Positions 6,270 to 7,481 of a DNA stretch of 7,481 nt are shown piece after piece (the first letter of the stretch is position 1; the number at the start of each line of letters is the position of its first letter). The notes under the pieces were generated by a model. The model searched no databases. It saw only the letters and a list, made by a program, of their open reading frames with translations, and had not been told where the DNA came from. The translations under genes and the position numbers were made by a program. This DNA is from Candidatus Methanocomedens sp. (lineage in GTDB: Archaea > Halobacteriota > Methanosarcinia > Methanosarcinales > Methanocomedenaceae): positions 2,050-9,530 of the forward strand of contig QBUR01000161.1 of NCBI GenBank assembly GCA_013374385.1, given 5' to 3'.

Positions 6270-6690
6270 TCAGTTTTTCGTTCTGGGTTTATTGTCATGG
6301 CTAGCCGGACCTGAGCTTTGAGTGACCCCATTGATCTTAATAATATAGCTCAGTGCCTGGCCATCTGCATCAGATGCGGTTACGTCTATAGTAATGATGT
6401 CCACTTCATTGAATACCGAACCGTCCGCAGGTACGAATCCTGTGATGACGGGCGCATGGTTTACGTCATTTACCGTGATAGTGACAGCTTCCGAGTCGCT
6501 GAGGTAGCCATCCGTCACTTCAAAGGTGATTACGTAGGTGTCCAGCCTTACGATCTGCTGGTGTCCATGCAAAAGCTCCTGGAGCGGTGTTAAAGCTTGC
6601 ACATGCCAGCAGTGTGTTTCGTATGAGGTGGACAGGGCGTACTTTGATGAGTTTGAACTGCCTGAGATTGGGTATAATCTAGGCACAGGC
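6270..6690 (-). pseudogene. Decayed fragment of a cadherin/Ig-like repeat surface protein
   Basis: Reading on the - strand, the segment from about 6539 down to 6310 encodes TYVITFEVTDGYLSDSEAV, then a TITVNDVNHAPVI linker and a second domain start ending YIIKINGVTQSS. This is the pattern of tandem cadherin-like/He_PIG extracellular repeats in archaeal surface proteins. A stop follows 13 unrelated-looking residues later (TGA, 6272-6270). Upstream of 6540 the similarity continues in another frame: ASFNTAPGAFAWTPADRKAG runs from about 6602 to 6541, which is the usual beginning of the same repeat. Removing one base near 6540 would fuse AG to TYVITFEV. Weaker resemblance reaches 6690 or so. There is no start codon, signal peptide or anchor, so this is a remnant, not a gene. 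The + strand frames over it are shadows. Domain type is confident; the outer limits are approximate. Confidence 0.75.
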
Positions 6691-6732
6691 TCGAATGTAT
6701 ATGGCAAACCGGCGGACTGGGAGAGGGGATAA

Positions 6733-6820
6733 GAATGAACATGCTATGAAATAACAAGCGATTGCCAGTAAGAACATATTTAATTAAAGAGATTACAAAT
6801 AGCATAAATGAAGCGAAATA
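6733..6820 (+). promoter_or_regulatory. Promoter of the AbrB/PIN module
   Basis: AGAACA (6771-6776) followed by TATTTAATT (6777-6785) resembles an archaeal BRE/TATA pair. It would start transcription near 6807, giving a leader of roughly 14 bases before the ATG at 6821. No strong Shine-Dalgarno precedes that ATG, which fits a short-leader mRNA. Confidence 0.5.
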
Positions 6821-7075
6821 ATGAAAGCTATAAATTATACTGCAAAAGTGTTGCCTGGTGGGCACATATCGCTACCTCACGAGATTAAAGAAGCAATGGG
6901 TCTTGTAGTTAATAGTGTGGTGAAGATCACATTAGAAAAAGATGTGCGAAAAGAGAACGCAATGAAAGTATTTGGTATCTGGTCCAAAAGAAGCGAGATT
7001 AAAGGTGGGATCGAATATGTTGAGGACATAAGGAGTGGATGGGATAAGAGAACGAAGAGGATCGATAATGTATAA
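6821..7075 (+). CDS. AbrB/MazE-type antitoxin
   Basis: The 84-residue protein starts with an AbrB/SpoVT-type swapped-hairpin DNA-binding domain at about 3-40: YTAKVLPGGHISLPHEIKEA, then the hydrophobic Gly-Leu-Val turn and VVKITLE. These DNA-binding domains dimerise by strand exchange. The remaining 45 residues are charged and carry GIWSKRSEIKGGIEYVEDIRSGWDKRTKRID, a flexible tail of the kind that wraps the partner toxin. The stop codon lies inside the first codons of the PIN gene (8-bp overlap), so the two are translationally coupled. The probable roles are neutralising the PIN nuclease and repressing the shared promoter. The family is clear; the pairing comes from gene order and domain type. 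Confidence 0.88.
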   Translation: MKAINYTAKVLPGGHISLPHEIKEAMGLVVNSVVKITLEKDVRKENAMKVFGIWSKRSEIKGGIEYVEDIRSGWDKRTKRIDNV

Positions 7076-7469
7076 AGCCCGGTTCCTTGTTGATACAAAC
7101 ATCATTATCAACTATCTGAAAGGTAGTGGTAATGCCAGGGATTTTCTTATGAAGATCATTGATGAGAAAGCATCAGGGTTCTTTTCGGTCATAACTGAAG
7201 CTGAATTGTTATCCGGCTCAAGAAATGCTGACGATGAATCCGCTATTTATTCAATACTGGATTGTATGGAAGCAATTGAGGTTGAAAGAAATATTGCCGT
7301 CACTGCCGGAAAGTTGAGACAAAAATATTATGCTGCTTACAGGACTGAACTTCCTGATGCTATAATTGCGGCAAATGCTAATGAATATGAGCTTGTATTG
7401 GCTACTGCTAATGAGAAGCATTTTAACATGTTTAAAGAAATTGAAGCTGAATATATAAAAGAACTTTGA
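7068..7469 (+). CDS. PIN-domain ribonuclease toxin (VapC-like)
   Basis: This is a 133-residue single-domain PIN protein, the normal VapC length. VapC toxins are Mg2+-dependent RNases that cleave tRNA, rRNA or mRNA. Acidic-site candidates are Asp9 in FLVDTNIIINYLKG, Glu45 in VITEAELLSG, and Asp97 in ELPDAIIAANA. The fourth position falls in LATANEKHF (111-119), where many relatives have TRNxKDF or TxDxDF, so Asn115/Glu116 may stand in for the usual Asp. The ATG at 7068 was chosen because GAAGAGG (7054-7060) lies seven bases upstream, it overlaps the antitoxin stop as is usual, and the protein then begins MYKARFLVDT. A GTG at 7035 would add 11 non-conserved residues inside the antitoxin gene. 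The gene ends 12 bases before the window edge and is complete. Confidence 0.9.
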   Translation: MYKARFLVDTNIIINYLKGSGNARDFLMKIIDEKASGFFSVITEAELLSGSRNADDESAIYSILDCMEAIEVERNIAVTAGKLRQKYYAAYRTELPDAIIAANANEYELVLATANEKHFNMFKEIEAEYIKEL

Positions 7470-7481
7470 GTTCATGTGAGT

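Noticed and set aside
6318..6732. Open frames on the + strand (6318-6593 and 6538-6732) that might be small or partial proteins.
   Set aside because: They lie opposite a clear surface-protein repeat on the - strand, and their sequence is explained as its antisense shadow. The one with a coding-like tail (YFDEFELPEIGY) overlaps the weaker upstream part of the same remnant and has no ribosome site.

Overview
The window looks like part of an archaeal chromosome, most likely from the Methanosarcinales or a relative such as an ANME-type methane-oxidising lineage. The main evidence is a group II chaperonin (thermosome) with a Gly/Met-rich tail, a small-type PurL, an HTH-CBS regulator, AT-rich BRE/TATA-like promoters, Shine-Dalgarno-type ribosome sites, and a remnant of a cadherin/Ig-like repeat surface protein of the kind common in Methanosarcinales. 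The lineage below Archaea is inferred from memory of these families, not from a search.

Layout, all intact genes on the + strand. (1) 1-139 is the upstream region of the thermosome gene, which runs 140-1783 and ends at a textbook 8-bp hairpin plus T-tract (1798-1831). (2) 1899-3074 encodes a 391-residue protein that I do not recognise, with a Walker A-like P-loop near its N-terminus. (3) 3147-3332 is a small 61-residue acidic hypothetical protein whose start is uncertain. (4) 3439-4005 (HTH-CBS regulator) and 4028-6172 (purL) lie 22 bp apart and look like an operon. The operon is preceded by a BRE/TATA promoter and by a perfect 7+1+7 palindrome (3389-3403) sitting at the predicted transcription start. 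(5) 6173-6820 has no intact gene: a T7 terminator-like run, a strong orphan TATA-like site, and on the - strand a frameshifted remnant of a surface-protein repeat domain. (6) 6821-7075 and 7068-7469 overlap by 8 bp and form an AbrB-type antitoxin / PIN-domain toxin pair.

Functionally the left side is housekeeping (protein folding, purine synthesis) and the right end is accessory (surface-protein debris and a toxin-antitoxin module). The best hypothesis in the window is that the HTH-CBS protein senses an adenine nucleotide, binds the palindrome at its own promoter and so controls purL. I see no CRISPR array, tRNA, rRNA, insertion sequence or evidently new multi-gene system. The most poorly explained intact gene is the P-loop protein at 1899-3074.
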